Shown: positions 34,591-44,296 of the stretch, piece after piece | Position numbering within the stretch: position 1 is the first letter of the stretch | Layout: every line of letters starts with the position of its first letter | Origin: Celeribacter sp. HF31 | GTDB taxonomy: Bacteria; Pseudomonadota; Alphaproteobacteria; Rhodobacterales; Rhodobacteraceae | DNA: 64,000 nucleotides | Direction: 5' to 3' | NCBI RefSeq assembly: GCF_011806455.1 | Contig: NZ_JAATOT010000005.1 | Coordinates: forward strand, 1 to 64,000 | Program-made: the position numbers and the translations under genes | The notes under the pieces: generated by a model | Database searches by the model: none | The model's input: the letters and a program-made list of their open reading frames with translations, nothing else | What the model was told of the DNA's origin: nothing

Positions 34591-34606
34591 TAAAATGAAT
34601 ATTTTA
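34591..34606. promoter_or_regulatory. AT-rich palindrome upstream of truncated TetR gene
   Basis: TAAAAT-gaat-ATTTTA, an inverted repeat 39 bases before the ATG of a TetR-type fragment, in an AT-rich stretch that may also contain its promoter. It resembles a TetR operator, now left without a complete regulator beside it. Confidence 0.45.
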
Positions 34607-34644
34607 AAATGAGCGACCTAGAATGGGAGTCACTTGGAAGACCC

Positions 34645-34776
34645 ATGGCGAGCACACAAGAATTCAATGAAGCAGACGCCTTAACGGCCGCGATGCACGC
34701 GTTTCGCAAATACGGCTACGCAGGCGTCTCGATCAAAACGCTGGAGGCCGAGACCGGACTGTCCTCTGGCAGCATT
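34645..34776 (+). pseudogene. TetR-family regulator, N-terminal fragment
   Basis: ATG at 34645 with GGAAG upstream begins MASTQEFNEADALTAAMHAF and continues RKYGYAGVSIKTLEAETGLSSGSI, a normal TetR helix-turn-helix of about 44 residues. Right after GSI the homology stops (expected YxxFxxKxxL) and the sequence becomes an integrase in another frame, so the ligand-binding domain is lost. This looks like a rearrangement junction at about 34776. Non-functional as a regulator. Confidence 0.7.
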
Positions 34777-34778
34777 CC

Positions 34779-35479
34779 CCCAAGCAGTTCGACTATTGCG
34801 GAACGGTTGTCACGAGGTTCCTGAACTGGGCTGAGGACAACGGTAAGATCAGCCGCCACTTCTGCCACAAGTTGCCAAAGGTCTATGAGGCGGATCGGGC
34901 CGAGATTGTCTGGACACCCGCCGACGTTGATCTCTTTTGCCAAGCTGCCCCCGAATACGCTCGCCGCATACTGATTTGTGCCTGTGAAACGGGGTTACGC
35001 CCCGGCGATCTGGCGGGCTCAACCGTGGGCACATTCACGAGACGCGACATGGTCGAAGGTTGCGCGTGCGTACGAACAAGCGCAGCAAGATCGCGACAAT
35101 TCCAGTATCCCAAAAGCTCGCAGCATTGTTGGATGCGACGCCAAGTGACCGCATGCTGATCCTCGTGGGGGACAAGGGGCAAAAGCTTGATGCGGGGAGC
35201 GCTTCAAAAGCGGTGAGCCGATCGCGCAACCGTATCCCAGAACTGGCGCCCGAGACCAAGGGTTTCGATCTTCGGCTCTACGACGCGCGTGGGACGACGG
35301 CAACGCGGCTGCTGGAGGCGGGGCTGGGGCTGAACGATATCGCGTCATACATGGGCTGGAGCATCCGCTACGCCAGCCAAGTCATTGAGCATTAAGCGGT
35401 GATTTCCGAAGACGAAACTGACCGTGTGAAGCGGGCGCTGGAAGCTGCCCAGAAGGCAAAAAATGGAACAAAACTGTAA
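34779..35479 (+). pseudogene. Phage-type tyrosine integrase remnant
   Basis: A decayed integrase missing its N-terminus. One frame gives KQFDYCGTVVTRFLNWAEDN, RAEIVWTPADVDLF and CACETGLRPGDLAG (catalytic Arg), then a frameshift near 35060 leads to VRTNKRSKIATIPVSQKLAALLDA, GFDLRLYDARGTTATRLLEAG and YMGWSIRYASQVIEH. The reading ends there with TAA, after which the same frame continues AVISEDETDRVKRALEAAQ to a stop at 35477-35479. The TAA falls where the family has the catalytic Tyr (VIEHY or VIERY). With a frameshift, a missing start and a stop at the nucleophile, it is dead. It lies next to the 3' end of tRNA-Cys, the typical attachment side. Confidence 0.8.
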
Positions 35480-35541
35480 ACCGACCTGTAAACGGTCGCA
35501 CTCTCAAGGACGCTATGATGACGCAAGTGCTTGAAAGTAAA

Positions 35542-35615
35542 TGGAGGCGAGTACCGGAATCGAACCGGTGTACACGGATTTGCAATCCGCTGCGTCACCA
35601 CTCCGCCAACTCGCC
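35542..35615 (-). tRNA. tRNA-Cys (anticodon GCA)
   Basis: Read on the minus strand: 7-base acceptor stem GGCGAGT/ACTCGCC, anticodon arm GGATTGCAAATCC with anticodon GCA, T arm ACCGGTTCGATTCCGGT, discriminator T and encoded CCA (35542-35544). The 3' end faces the integrase remnant, consistent with past use as an attachment site. Confidence 0.95.
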
Positions 35616-35762
35616 TGAATGGTGAGCCGCTGTCTATACCATGCTTGAAACCTGTGCAAGCCGCCTTTTGCCAGTTTCCGCAAGTGCATTGATATGTTGC
35701 CCCTGCCGGGGGCTTATGGCAAAACGACCCAAGAGATGCCCATGAACGAAAGAGTTCAGCCT

Positions 35763-36416
35763 ATGCCAGATTTCACCCAGCTCCGCACCACTATGGTCGA
35801 CACGCAGGTTCGCCCCTCCGATGTGACCAAGTTCCCGATCATCGAAGCCATGCTGACCGTGCCGCGCGAAAATTTCGTGCCGAATGACAAACGCGCAGGC
35901 GCCTATGTCGGTGAACATGTCGATCTCGGCAACAGCCGTGTCGTGCTTGATCCGCGGGTTCTGGCGAAGATGCTCGATGTGCTGAATATCGAAAACGATG
36001 AGCTGGTGCTCGATCTGGGTTGTGGCATGGGCTACTCCTCTGCCGTCATCGCGCGCATGGCGCAGGCGGTGGTTGCGGTTGAGGAAGATGAGACGCTGGC
36101 CAAAGAGGCCGCGAGCGCTCTGACCGCCAACGGATCGGACAATGTCATCCTTGAGACCGGGCCGATTGCCCAAGGTGCTGCGCAGCACGGTCCCTACGAT
36201 GTTGTGATCCTGCAAGGCGGGGTTGAAGAAATGCCTGATGAAATTCTGTCGCAGGTGAAGGAAAAAGGTCGCATCTGTGCTATTTTCCTAGACGGAGCCC
36301 TTGGCATCGTGCGTATAGGGTACAAGATAGATGGCGACATTACATGGCGCATGGCGTTTAATGCCACTGCGCCGGTACTGCCGGGTTTTGTAAAACGTGC
36401 GCAATTCGCGCTATAA
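35763..36416 (+). CDS. pcm: Protein-L-isoaspartate O-methyltransferase
   Basis: A 217-residue SAM-dependent methyltransferase. It begins MPDFTQLRTTMVDTQVRPSD, has the PRENFVP segment, motif I LVLDLGCGMGYSSAVIA and PYDVVILQGGVEEMP. The family repairs isoaspartyl residues; members upstream of tolC in Rhodobacterales are short and lack part of the canonical VVPVG substrate loop, so the annotated activity is by family only. Upstream in-frame ATGs exist (35742); 35763 gives the usual N-terminus. It precedes tolC by about 60 bases on the same strand. Confidence 0.85.
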   Translation: MPDFTQLRTTMVDTQVRPSDVTKFPIIEAMLTVPRENFVPNDKRAGAYVGEHVDLGNSRVVLDPRVLAKMLDVLNIENDELVLDLGCGMGYSSAVIARMAQAVVAVEEDETLAKEAASALTANGSDNVILETGPIAQGAAQHGPYDVVILQGGVEEMPDEILSQVKEKGRICAIFLDGALGIVRIGYKIDGDITWRMAFNATAPVLPGFVKRAQFAL

Positions 36417-36480
36417 GATGCGAACGTAGGATCGGCCGGGACGGCCCCGGCGTTCGAGATAACGAAGGGGCATGAGGCCA

Positions 36481-37872
36481 ATGAGCAAGAGCAAAACAAT
36501 CAGGAATGCGCTGTATGCCGGTGTGGCAGCGCTTGGCATGGGCGCGGTGCCGATGGCATCTTGGGCGGAAACGCTTGGGGATGCTCTGGCGTCGGCTTAT
36601 AAGAATTCGGGACTTCTGGACCAGAACCGCGCCACCCTGCGCGCGGCGGACGAGGGGGTGGCCTCTGCGCTGTCCGATCTGCGTCCGTCTTTGACGTATA
36701 ACTATCAGGTCGGCAAAAAACGCGGTTTCGAAACACGCGATGTCTGGTCGGACTGGAGTGACACGCTTTCCTTCATTGCCTCGATGGACATCTACACCTT
36801 CGGCCGCAACAAGCTTTCGGTTGATTTGCAAAAAGAGGTCGTGCTGGCGACGCGGGCCTCTTTGGTCAATGTTGAACAGGCCGTTTTGGCCTCTGCCGTC
36901 GACGCCTATATGAGCGTGCGCGAAGCCCAAGCCCTGGTCAATCTGCGCCAGAACGCTGTGCGTTTGAACCAACAGAACCTTCGCGCTGCGCAAGACCGGT
37001 TCGATGTCGGTGAAATCACCCGCACAGAAGTGGCGCAATTCGAGGCGCAGCTGGCCTCCGTGCGCGCCGATCTGGCCTCTGCGCAGGGCACTCTTTCCGC
37101 CGCGCGCGAGACCTACAAGGTCGCCGTGGGGCATTACCCGACGAAGCTGTCGACCCCGCCCAATATCAAATTGCCGGTGCCGTCGCTGGAGGCCGCTGTC
37201 TCCACCGCGCGTCAAAGACATCCGGGCATTATTGCCTTGCAACACCAGGCCGCCGCTCAGGACATCGCCGTCGATATCGCCGAGCGCAATATGTTCCCGA
37301 CCGTGTCCGGCACCGTGACCCAGAGCTATTCCGACAATTTCGACAATGACACCACCTCGATCGGTCTCGGCGTCTCAGGCACGATCTATTCCGGTGGGGC
37401 TGTGGCCTCCGGCGTGCGGGGCGCGATTGCCAATCGCGATGCGGCGCGGGCCGAATTGCTGCAAACCACCCGCGAAGTGGAACAGGGCGTGCGCACCAAC
37501 TGGGCTATGTTGTCTGTGTTCGCGGCCTCTGAAAGCGCGTCGAACTCCTATGTTCAGGCCCAGCGTGTCGCCTATGACGGCGTGCGCGAAGAGGCCGATC
37601 TGGGCGCTGCGACCACGCTCGATGTGCTGGATGCCGAACAGGACCTGCTCGATGCACAGGTCTCTGCCATCCAGGCCCGCATCGCGCGCGAAACGCAATC
37701 CTACGCGGTGTTGCAGTCTCTGGGCATGCTGACCGTCGAGCAATTGAAACTCAACGTTCCGGTCTACGACCCGGCGGCCTATTACAACGCCGTCAAAAAC
37801 GCGCCGACCCGCTATGTCAGCCCGCAGGGGGAAAAGCTGGATCGTGTGCTCGAAGGTTTGATGAAAAAATAA
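36481..37872 (+). CDS. tolC: TolC-family outer membrane efflux protein
   Basis: A 463-residue outer-membrane channel. Signal peptide TIRNALYAGVAALGMGAVPMASWA is followed by two TolC-type repeats with long helices; ETLGDALASAYKNSGLLDQN opens the mature chain and RVAYDGVREEADLGAATTLDVLDAEQDLL (cited for position) is the classic second-repeat signature. It serves as exit duct for type I secretion and RND efflux. ATG 36481 has GAGG before it; ATG 36472 is an alternative adding three residues. A strong hairpin follows the gene. Confidence 0.92.
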   Translation: MSKSKTIRNALYAGVAALGMGAVPMASWAETLGDALASAYKNSGLLDQNRATLRAADEGVASALSDLRPSLTYNYQVGKKRGFETRDVWSDWSDTLSFIASMDIYTFGRNKLSVDLQKEVVLATRASLVNVEQAVLASAVDAYMSVREAQALVNLRQNAVRLNQQNLRAAQDRFDVGEITRTEVAQFEAQLASVRADLASAQGTLSAARETYKVAVGHYPTKLSTPPNIKLPVPSLEAAVSTARQRHPGIIALQHQAAAQDIAVDIAERNMFPTVSGTVTQSYSDNFDNDTTSIGLGVSGTIYSGGAVASGVRGAIANRDAARAELLQTTREVEQGVRTNWAMLSVFAASESASNSYVQAQRVAYDGVREEADLGAATTLDVLDAEQDLLDAQVSAIQARIARETQSYAVLQSLGMLTVEQLKLNVPVYDPAAYYNAVKNAPTRYVSPQGEKLDRVLEGLMKK

Positions 37873-37900
37873 CAGCCGCAGTCTTCAGCTGGCTGAAAAC

Positions 37901-37940
37901 ACCCCCGCATGTCGGTTTTGCGACGTGCGGGGGTTTGCGT
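37901..37940 (+). terminator. Rho-independent terminator after tolC
   Basis: ACCCCCGCATGTCG (37901-37914), 6-base loop, then CGACGTGCGGGGGT (37921-37934) followed by TTGCGTTT. The stem is 14 base pairs with one U-G pair. The T tract is short, but the stem is strong and lies 29 bases after the tolC stop. Confidence 0.7.
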
Positions 37941-38010
37941 TTGAGAGCGGCTTCTATTGTATGTAAAGCGGAAGCTGGCTACCTTCAGAGGTAGTGTAAG
38001 GGGAGTCGGG

Positions 38011-39144
38011 ATGTCTGATCCGATGACAAATCTTGATGCGGACGATGTCTTGGCCTCGATCCGCCGTTTGGTGGCAGAGACCCACAGTCATGGTGCTGAG
38101 CATAGTGCCGTGCAAGGCGCGGGGCAGGGGACTGCTCCGGCAAGCCCTGTGCAATCGATGCCGAGCATGGAACAGAAGCTCACCACATCCTCCGACGTGA
38201 AAGACACAGCCCCCGGGCCGGCTGCGCTGATTTTGACGCCTGATTTTCGGGTGGAAAAACCGACCGCCACGGACGCAAATACTGGCTCCGAAGAGCCCGC
38301 AGAGCCGCTCGTGCTGTCGATGGACCAGGCCGTGCATGTTCCTCAGGGGGAGGGCGAGCCGACACCGGGACCGGGCGTGGAAAGCCTGGTTGCCGAAGAG
38401 GTGCAATCCGCCGCCCGGCACCCGGCAGACCCTGCGCCTGCGACAGAGGATTGGAGCGCCGAGCTGGACGACACGCCCGATGAGGTCGCAGCGGCCCATG
38501 TCGCGCGCCTGTCGCTTGAACAGCGCATTGCCGAGCTGGAAGCCGCGGTCGGTGCGCAAAGAGTTGAATGGGAGCCCGACGGCTCAGAGGACCTTGAGGC
38601 AGAAATCCCGCGTGAAATGCCGCGCGCCTTTACGGAACCGGGCGCGCGCGTGTTGCGTTTCGGCCCGGTGGAGACCGTGCCGTTCGAACCCCGTGCGGAT
38701 GAGACGCCGTCCGAGGACGAGACTGATGACGCCTATGATGCTGACGGAGCTGCGATGACACAGGCTGAAGACCGGGCTAATGACGAGATGAATGAGATCG
38801 CCGATGCCGAGGTGATCGAGGAAGCCGCTTTTCAGCCTGCGCATGAGGCGGTTGAGGACACTTCAGTCGAGGCTGCAACGGATATCGAAGACGCTGAGAT
38901 CGCAGAGGATGAAACGCCCGCGCAAGGTGTCGCGCCCGATCCCGATCCGAGCCTTGAAGAAGAGCTCGCTTTGGCGGGCTACGCCGATGAGGACATCCTC
39001 GACGAGGAAGCGCTGCGTGATTTGATCGCTCAGGTGATTCGTGAAGAATTGCAGGGCGAGCTGGGCCAGCGCATCACCCGCAACGTCCGCCGTCTGGTGC
39101 GGCGTGAGGTGCAGCGTGCCTTGACGCTGCGCGAGTTTGAGTGA
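38011..39144 (+). CDS. Acidic PopZ-like scaffold protein
   Basis: A 377-residue highly acidic protein. The N-terminus has a short helix DADDVLASIRRLVAET, similar to the ILASIRRI segment of PopZ; residues about 30-310 are Pro/Glu/Asp-rich and probably disordered; the last 55 residues (DEEALRDLIAQVIREELQG, LGQRITRNVRRLVRREVQRA) are amphipathic helices like the oligomerising C-terminus. PopZ forms pole-localised condensates that tether the chromosome origin in alphaproteobacteria. The architecture matches, the overall sequence identity looks low, so the call is by layout. GGGGAG five bases before ATG 38011 sets the start. Confidence 0.6.
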   Translation: MSDPMTNLDADDVLASIRRLVAETHSHGAEHSAVQGAGQGTAPASPVQSMPSMEQKLTTSSDVKDTAPGPAALILTPDFRVEKPTATDANTGSEEPAEPLVLSMDQAVHVPQGEGEPTPGPGVESLVAEEVQSAARHPADPAPATEDWSAELDDTPDEVAAAHVARLSLEQRIAELEAAVGAQRVEWEPDGSEDLEAEIPREMPRAFTEPGARVLRFGPVETVPFEPRADETPSEDETDDAYDADGAAMTQAEDRANDEMNEIADAEVIEEAAFQPAHEAVEDTSVEAATDIEDAEIAEDETPAQGVAPDPDPSLEEELALAGYADEDILDEEALRDLIAQVIREELQGELGQRITRNVRRLVRREVQRALTLREFE

Positions 39145-39192
39145 TCAAAGCGTCACGCCTTTAACCTGACAGACTGCTTTCGGCGGACCGCG

Positions 39193-40653
39193 TTAGCTCG
39201 CTTTGATCTCTTCGGCCAGGGCGTGAATCCGGTCGAGGTCCAGATGGGCCTCGATGTGATCGGCCAGCGCATCCAGCGTCTGCTCCACCGTGGCGTCGAA
39301 ATTCATCCCGGTCTCTACTGCGCCAAACCGCGCCAGATAGGCGGCGCGAAACGCATCCGCTGTGAACAGCCCGTGCAAATAGCATCCCATCACTCGCCTG
39401 TCCTCTGATGCAGCACCTTCCGGGCGCCCGTCGACTGTCAGCCAAGCGCGGGCCATATCGGGACCTCTTGTGCGCCCGATGTGGATTTCATAGGCGTGCA
39501 CCTCATGGCCGCTGGCGTGATCGGAGGCCATGACCTCCGCCAGCCTTTTGTCGCCGCCCATCGTGGTCTCGACATTCAAAAGCCCAAGCCCCGGATGGCG
39601 CCCTTTCGGCCCTTCGATGCCGTCCGGGTCGTCGATCCATTGGCCAAGCATCTGATAGCCGCCACAAATTCCCAAAACATGGCCACCGCGTCGGACATGG
39701 GCGTGCAGGTCGATGTCCCAGCCCTGCGTCCGGAAAAATGCCAGATCGCCCAGCGTCGATTTCGTACCGGGGAGCAGCAAAAGATCGGCGTCGCCGGGCA
39801 GGGGCTGGCCCGGATCCACGATCTGCACAGTGACATCGGGTTCAGCGGCGAGCGGGTCGAGGTCGTCGAAATTCGCAATGCGCGAGAGTTTCGGCACGGC
39901 GATTTTGATCCGGCCGTTGCCGCGGGAGCTGATCTCCATCACATCTTCGGCGGGCAGGCGATGGGCCTCGGGAAACCACGGCAGAGTGCCAAGATCGGCC
40001 CAGCCGGTGCGCTGGGCGATGTCTTTCGAGCCTTCTTCGAACAGCTTCGGATCGCCGCGAAATTTATTGACCGCAAAGCCCCGGATGCGGGCGCGATCCT
40101 CTGGTGAGAGCACGGTGTGAGAGCCAACGAGCTGTGCGATCACGCCGCCCCGGTCGATGTCGCCAACCAAGATGACGGGCACATCGGCGGCTTCGGCAAA
40201 GCCCATATTGGCGATGTCGCCCCGACGCAGATTGGTCTCCGCCGGGCTGCCCGCGCCTTCGATCACCACGAGATCGGCGGCGGCGGCGAGGCGGTGGAAG
40301 CTTTCCAGCGCCTTGGGCATGAGATTGGGCTTTTCCTGACCGTAATCGCGCGCCTTGAGGGTGCCCATGCGTTTGCCCTGCACCACGACCTGCGCACCGC
40401 TCTCGCTTTCGGGTTTCAACAGCACCGGGTTCATGTCGGAATGTGGCGACAGGCCACAGGCCCGCGCCTGAAGCGCTTGGGCGCGGCCGATCTCACCGCC
40501 ATCGGTCGTCACGGCGGCGTTATTCGACATGTTTTGCGGCTTGAAGGGCGCGACTTTGAACCCGCGGCGCGTGAAGGCCCGGCACAGCCCCGCCACCAAC
40601 ATGGATTTACCCACGTTGGAGCCGGTGCCCTGGATCATGATCGCCTTGGCCAT
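39193..40653 (-). CDS. cobQ: Cobyric acid synthase CobQ
   Basis: A 486-residue amidotransferase of adenosylcobalamin synthesis that amidates carboxyl groups b, d, e and g of adenosylcobyrinic acid a,c-diamide. N-terminal dethiobiotin-synthetase-like ATPase ([32 protein letters not shown]), then a class I glutaminase domain with the Cys in [12 protein letters not shown] and His in CYLHGLF. GGGAGAGG directly before ATG 40653 fixes the start; a longer frame upstream runs antisense through the cupin gene. No cobalamin riboswitch is seen upstream. Confidence 0.93.
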   Translation of the reverse strand: MAKAIMIQGTGSNVGKSMLVAGLCRAFTRRGFKVAPFKPQNMSNNAAVTTDGGEIGRAQALQARACGLSPHSDMNPVLLKPESESGAQVVVQGKRMGTLKARDYGQEKPNLMPKALESFHRLAAAADLVVIEGAGSPAETNLRRGDIANMGFAEAADVPVILVGDIDRGGVIAQLVGSHTVLSPEDRARIRGFAVNKFRGDPKLFEEGSKDIAQRTGWADLGTLPWFPEAHRLPAEDVMEISSRGNGRIKIAVPKLSRIANFDDLDPLAAEPDVTVQIVDPGQPLPGDADLLLLPGTKSTLGDLAFFRTQGWDIDLHAHVRRGGHVLGICGGYQMLGQWIDDPDGIEGPKGRHPGLGLLNVETTMGGDKRLAEVMASDHASGHEVHAYEIHIGRTRGPDMARAWLTVDGRPEGAASEDRRVMGCYLHGLFTADAFRAAYLARFGAVETGMNFDATVEQTLDALADHIEAHLDLDRIHALAEEIKAS

Positions 40654-40708
40654 CTGCCTCTCCCTTTTGAGCGCATGAGTATTTGAGCTGCCATGAAGAG
40701 GGAAGGGG

Positions 40709-41200
40709 TTAATCCTCGCCGGGGCCACGGCGGCGGATGTCGGGGTAGGGGGTGCCGTCGAGGTGGAAATAGAAATTGTCCTGCGCCGTGTCGGCCATGA
40801 GATCGAAGCCGGGGTAGAAGGCGCGTTCGCCCTCTTTGCGGGAGCCGACTTCCAACACGACCACATCGCTGTCCGTGTCGTTGCGCAGGCAATGGCCGAC
40901 CTCCTCGCCCGCTTTGAAGCCCGCGCAATCGCCTGGCGACAGGCGTTCTTCGGTTTCGCCATAGACCAGTGTTGGGTGGCCCGCGACGATATAGACAAAC
41001 TCGTCTTCCTGTTCGTGCCAATGGGGCAAGGCCGAGGCACAGCCGGGCGGAAGAGTGGTCAGGTTGACGCCGAATTGTGTAAGCCCGGCCTGATCTCCAA
41101 GCGCGCGTTTGATGCGGTCGCGGGTGCCAATGTGATGCGGCGTCGGGTAGAGGGTGCCGATTTTGGGAGTGATCGCGGCGATATCGATTTTCTTGCTCAT
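40709..41200 (-). CDS. Cupin-domain protein
   Basis: A 163-residue single-domain cupin. The metal-binding motif 1 is [16 protein letters not shown] and motif 2 is around [11 protein letters not shown]. The protein starts at ATG 41200, with GGAGAG just before it. A predicted metal-binding enzyme or sugar/amino-acid binding protein; function not assignable. It precedes cobQ by 55 bases on the same strand, which may be transcriptional company only. Confidence 0.82.
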   Translation of the reverse strand: MSKKIDIAAITPKIGTLYPTPHHIGTRDRIKRALGDQAGLTQFGVNLTTLPPGCASALPHWHEQEDEFVYIVAGHPTLVYGETEERLSPGDCAGFKAGEEVGHCLRNDTDSDVVVLEVGSRKEGERAFYPGFDLMADTAQDNFYFHLDGTPYPDIRRRGPGED

Positions 41201-41292
41201 GGGACTCTCCTTTGAAGGACAGCATGCGCGCAAAAGAAAAGACGCGCCAGCAGCTTGGCGCGTCTTGTTCAAAACATCGGCAATTGCGTATT

Positions 41293-41613
41293 TTACGCGG
41301 CCTCTGCAGCCTCTTGGGCGTGACGACGTTCGCTTTCCTCGCGCGACAGCGCGACGGAGGTCCGAATGCCTTTGGAGACGAATTCCATCAGACCGGAGAC
41401 GACGCGTTCACACGGGTCGATGCCGGCACAGGACAGAACTTCGCGGCCATCACGAGACCGCGCCCAACGGGCGATCTGTTCCGGGCCATTGCCATATTTT
41501 TTATCATCGGCGATCGCATCATCGAGCGCAGCCAAGACGACGGCCGCAAAAAGTTTGCGGGAGCGTTGTCCTTGCTCGTAATTGAAAGCGGTGCCATCCA
41601 CGAACTCAGCCAT
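41293..41613 (-). CDS. Conserved Rhodobacterales small protein (DUF6280-like)
   Basis: A 106-residue soluble protein beginning MAEFVDGTAFNYEQGQRSRK with the central KYGNGPEQIARWARSRDGRE and CAGIDPCERV. I associate this sequence with the Rhodobacterales family DUF6280, whose function is unknown; the family name is from memory. Strong conservation of the wording suggests a core role. It is monocistronic, divergent from efp over 272 bases. Confidence 0.75.
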   Translation of the reverse strand: MAEFVDGTAFNYEQGQRSRKLFAAVVLAALDDAIADDKKYGNGPEQIARWARSRDGREVLSCAGIDPCERVVSGLMEFVSKGIRTSVALSREESERRHAQEAAEAA

Positions 41614-41885
41614 GAGTTATCCTTGTATTATTGCTCTTGTCTTTCTGGCGTGCGGGCCCTTATGGCAGGTTTGTAACGATTCGGATACAACGCAAATGCA
41701 TACCTAGGTTGCGCTGTGTGCATATCCGTTTGCGCGAACATCCTACCCTGACCCGCCGAGACAAAGCGGTACTCCATACTCTTGAGCGCCCGAAAGGCGC
41801 ACATGCCGTGAGCCTTGTCAGCCAGCGACTGGCCAGATATAGGATGCGCTGAGATATCTTCAACCAAACGCCACGGTTTAGTGAC

Positions 41886-42449
41886 ATGCCCAAAATCAAC
41901 GGTAACGAAATCCGCCCCGGCAATGTGCTGGAACATGACGGGGGCCTTTGGGCCGCTGTGAAAGTCGACCACGTGAAGCCCGGCAAGGGCGGCGCCTTTG
42001 CTCAGGTCGAACTGAAAAACCTCCGCGACGGGCGCAAGCTCAACGAGCGCTTCCGCTCTGCGGACAAGGTCGAGCGCGTGCGTCTTGAGCAAAAAGACAT
42101 GCAGTTCCTCTATGAGAGCGACGGTCTTTTGAACATCATGGACACCGAGACCTACGAACAGGTCACGATCCCGGCCGACATTCTGGGCGAGCGCCGTCCG
42201 TTCCTTCAGGACGGTATGACCATCGTCGTGGAATTCTACGAAGAAGAGGCGCTGAACGCGACCTTGCCGCAGAAAGTCGTCTGCAAGATCGTCGAGACCG
42301 AGCCGGTCGTCAAAGGTCAGACCGCTGCGAACTCCTTCAAACCCGCGACGCTCGACAACGGCGTGCGCGTCATGGTGCCGCCTTTCGTGGGCACCGATGA
42401 GGACATCGTGGTGAACACCGAGACCATGGAATATTCGGAGCGCGCGTAA
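41886..42449 (+). CDS. efp: Translation elongation factor P
   Basis: A 187-residue EF-P of three beta-barrel domains that relieves ribosome stalling at polyproline. [20 protein letters not shown] starts domain I; the tip loop VKPGKGGAF places Lys34 at the usual modification position. Domain III ends with [12 protein letters not shown]. Length and sequence are normal. A strong terminator follows. Confidence 0.96.
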   Translation: MPKINGNEIRPGNVLEHDGGLWAAVKVDHVKPGKGGAFAQVELKNLRDGRKLNERFRSADKVERVRLEQKDMQFLYESDGLLNIMDTETYEQVTIPADILGERRPFLQDGMTIVVEFYEEEALNATLPQKVVCKIVETEPVVKGQTAANSFKPATLDNGVRVMVPPFVGTDEDIVVNTETMEYSERA

Positions 42450-42472
42450 CGCTCGGCCCATTCGCTAAAAGT

Positions 42473-42503
42473 AAAAAGCCGCTCTTTTCGGGCGGCTTTT
42501 TTT
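42473..42503. terminator. Bidirectional terminator between efp and BKACE gene
   Basis: AAAAAGCCGC-tcttttcgg-GCGGCTTTTTTT: 10-base stem with A tract on one side and T tract on the other, so it can stop transcription from both convergent genes. Confidence 0.88.
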
Positions 42504-42522
42504 CGTTTCCAGAAGGCGAGAT

Positions 42523-43368
42523 TTATCCCGCCCGCAGGCCAAGAATTTTGCGCGCCTGTGCAGGTGTCGCGATGGGGCGGTTGTGGCGCTGGGCGGCCAG
42601 AACCGCGAGTTCCACCAAGGCGGCATTCGAGGGCGCCAAGGTGGTTTTGTCGAGGCGGATGTTGTCCTCAAGCCCGGTGCGCAGATGACCACCGGCGGCT
42701 GCGGCCCATTCGTTGACTTCGAGCTGATGCCGCCCGATGCCCGCCGCGCACCACGGAATATCCGCGCCGAACAGCTCATGCACCGTGTCGACATAAATGT
42801 CGAACACGCGTTTCACCGCAGGCATGGCGTTTTTCACCCCCATGACGAATTGCACATAGGGCCGCGCGCCGATTTGAGCGTGTTCCATCATGTCGTGGGC
42901 TTTGTAGATATGCGACAGATCGAAGGCCTCGATCTCCGGTTTGACGCCGTAGAGTTTCATCTCGGAGGCCAGCCAATCGACGAGATCCGGCGGATTCTCA
43001 TAGACGCGGGTCGGAAAATTGTTCGAGCCCACGGACAGCGAGGCCATCGGCGGACGCAGGGACAACATGCACCCCCGCGTCTTGCCCGCGCCCGAACGCC
43101 CACCGGTCGAAAGCTGAACGATCATGCCGGGGCAATGGGTTTGGATCCCTTCCATCAGGCGTCGAAAGCGTTCCGGATCAGAGATCGGTTTGCCTTCGTC
43201 GTCACGGACATGACAATGGGCAATTGAAGCCCCCGCCTCATAGGCTTCATGGGTGCTCTCGATCTGTTCGTCGATGGTGATCGGCACGGCCGGATTGTCG
43301 GCCTTGGTCGGCAATGAGCCGGTGATCGCCACACAAATAATACAGGGTTTGCCCGCGACATCGCTCAT
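42523..43368 (-). CDS. BKACE-family beta-keto acid cleavage enzyme (DUF849)
   Basis: A 281-residue TIM-barrel enzyme of the 3-keto-5-aminohexanoate cleavage family. Zn ligands in ASIAHCHVRDDEGKP (His-x-His) and later VELAVLAAQRHN-type segments match the family. BKACE enzymes condense a beta-keto acid with acetyl-CoA to give a CoA ester and acetoacetate; substrates vary (KAH, dehydrocarnitine, beta-ketoadipate), and this one is not assigned. No kal or carnitine genes are adjacent. Confidence 0.88.
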   Translation of the reverse strand: MSDVAGKPCIICVAITGSLPTKADNPAVPITIDEQIESTHEAYEAGASIAHCHVRDDEGKPISDPERFRRLMEGIQTHCPGMIVQLSTGGRSGAGKTRGCMLSLRPPMASLSVGSNNFPTRVYENPPDLVDWLASEMKLYGVKPEIEAFDLSHIYKAHDMMEHAQIGARPYVQFVMGVKNAMPAVKRVFDIYVDTVHELFGADIPWCAAGIGRHQLEVNEWAAAAGGHLRTGLEDNIRLDKTTLAPSNAALVELAVLAAQRHNRPIATPAQARKILGLRAG

Positions 43369-43482
43369 GGTCGCCTTTTCCTTTCAATCGGACTGCCGTT
43401 ACGGCGTACAAATTGCCTCCCGTAGGCGGGCCCATCATGGCGTCACCTGTGCGGATTGAACAGAAAAGAGTTTGCGATTTTG

Positions 43483-44217
43483 TTAAAGCGTGATGAGCGC
43501 GTCACCGGCCTTGAGGGGACCCTTGGCGCGATCAAAGCGAAGATAGGCAATGGCGCGCCCGCCGGATTGGGTAAAAAGCGCACCTGCGGTTTTGCCGTCC
43601 TCGGTCATAATCTCGGTGCCGACAGGTGCCGCGCCGTCGATTTCAACGGTTTTCAACCCTTTGCGCAGCTCGGTCTTATGATGCATCCGGGCGGTGACTT
43701 CCTGGCCGACATAACAGCCTTTCTTGAAATTGACGCCGTTCAGATGCGCGAAACCTGCTTCCAAGATGAAGGTGTCCGGTGTGAGCTCGACACCGAATTC
43801 CGGCACACAATGGGCCACGCGGATCGCATCCCAATCGACGTCCTCCGAGGGACGTCCATCATAGGCGCGCCAGCCCATCTCAAACGTGCGGGGGTCTTGG
43901 AAAGCGCCTTCGGGCGCCTCGCCCAGGCCCCGAGACACCCCACGATCAGTGGGTGTCAGTGTGACTTTCGAGCGCAATTTATACATGGTGAGCCGCTTCA
44001 TCAGGCTCTCTTCCTCAGAGGCCGGGATGTCCATCAACACCACATCGCCTTCAGGGACGAGGAAGAAATCGACGAGGAATTTGCCCTGCGGCGTCAAAAG
44101 CGCGGCATAGACGGCGCCGGTCACGAGGCCTTTGACATCATTGGTGATCAGCCCTTGCAGGAAGTGCAACCGGTCCTCGCCCGAGACTTCGATCACTTTG
44201 CGCGCGTGGTCAGTCAT
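43483..44217 (-). CDS. ygfZ: Folate-binding YgfZ/IBA57-family protein
   Basis: A 244-residue GcvT-like protein that helps assemble or repair [4Fe-4S] enzymes using tetrahydrofolate. The signature KGCYVGQEVTAR is present at about 167-178 with its essential Cys. The N-terminus VIEVSGEDRLHFLQGLITND is typical. It is divergent from the glycosyltransferase gene, with 79 bases between starts. Confidence 0.9.
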   Translation of the reverse strand: MTDHARKVIEVSGEDRLHFLQGLITNDVKGLVTGAVYAALLTPQGKFLVDFFLVPEGDVVLMDIPASEEESLMKRLTMYKLRSKVTLTPTDRGVSRGLGEAPEGAFQDPRTFEMGWRAYDGRPSEDVDWDAIRVAHCVPEFGVELTPDTFILEAGFAHLNGVNFKKGCYVGQEVTARMHHKTELRKGLKTVEIDGAAPVGTEIMTEDGKTAGALFTQSGGRAIAYLRFDRAKGPLKAGDALITL

Positions 44218-44296
44218 GTGAACCCTTTCCCCTTTTGTTGCCCTTCATATAGGAAGGGGAGAAGCCAAGAGAAGCTGCAAACCTGTTGAGGGGCCT

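Noticed and set aside
40654-40708. Cobalamin riboswitch before cobQ
   Set aside because: Only 55 bases separate it from the cupin gene and no B12-box sequence is visible.
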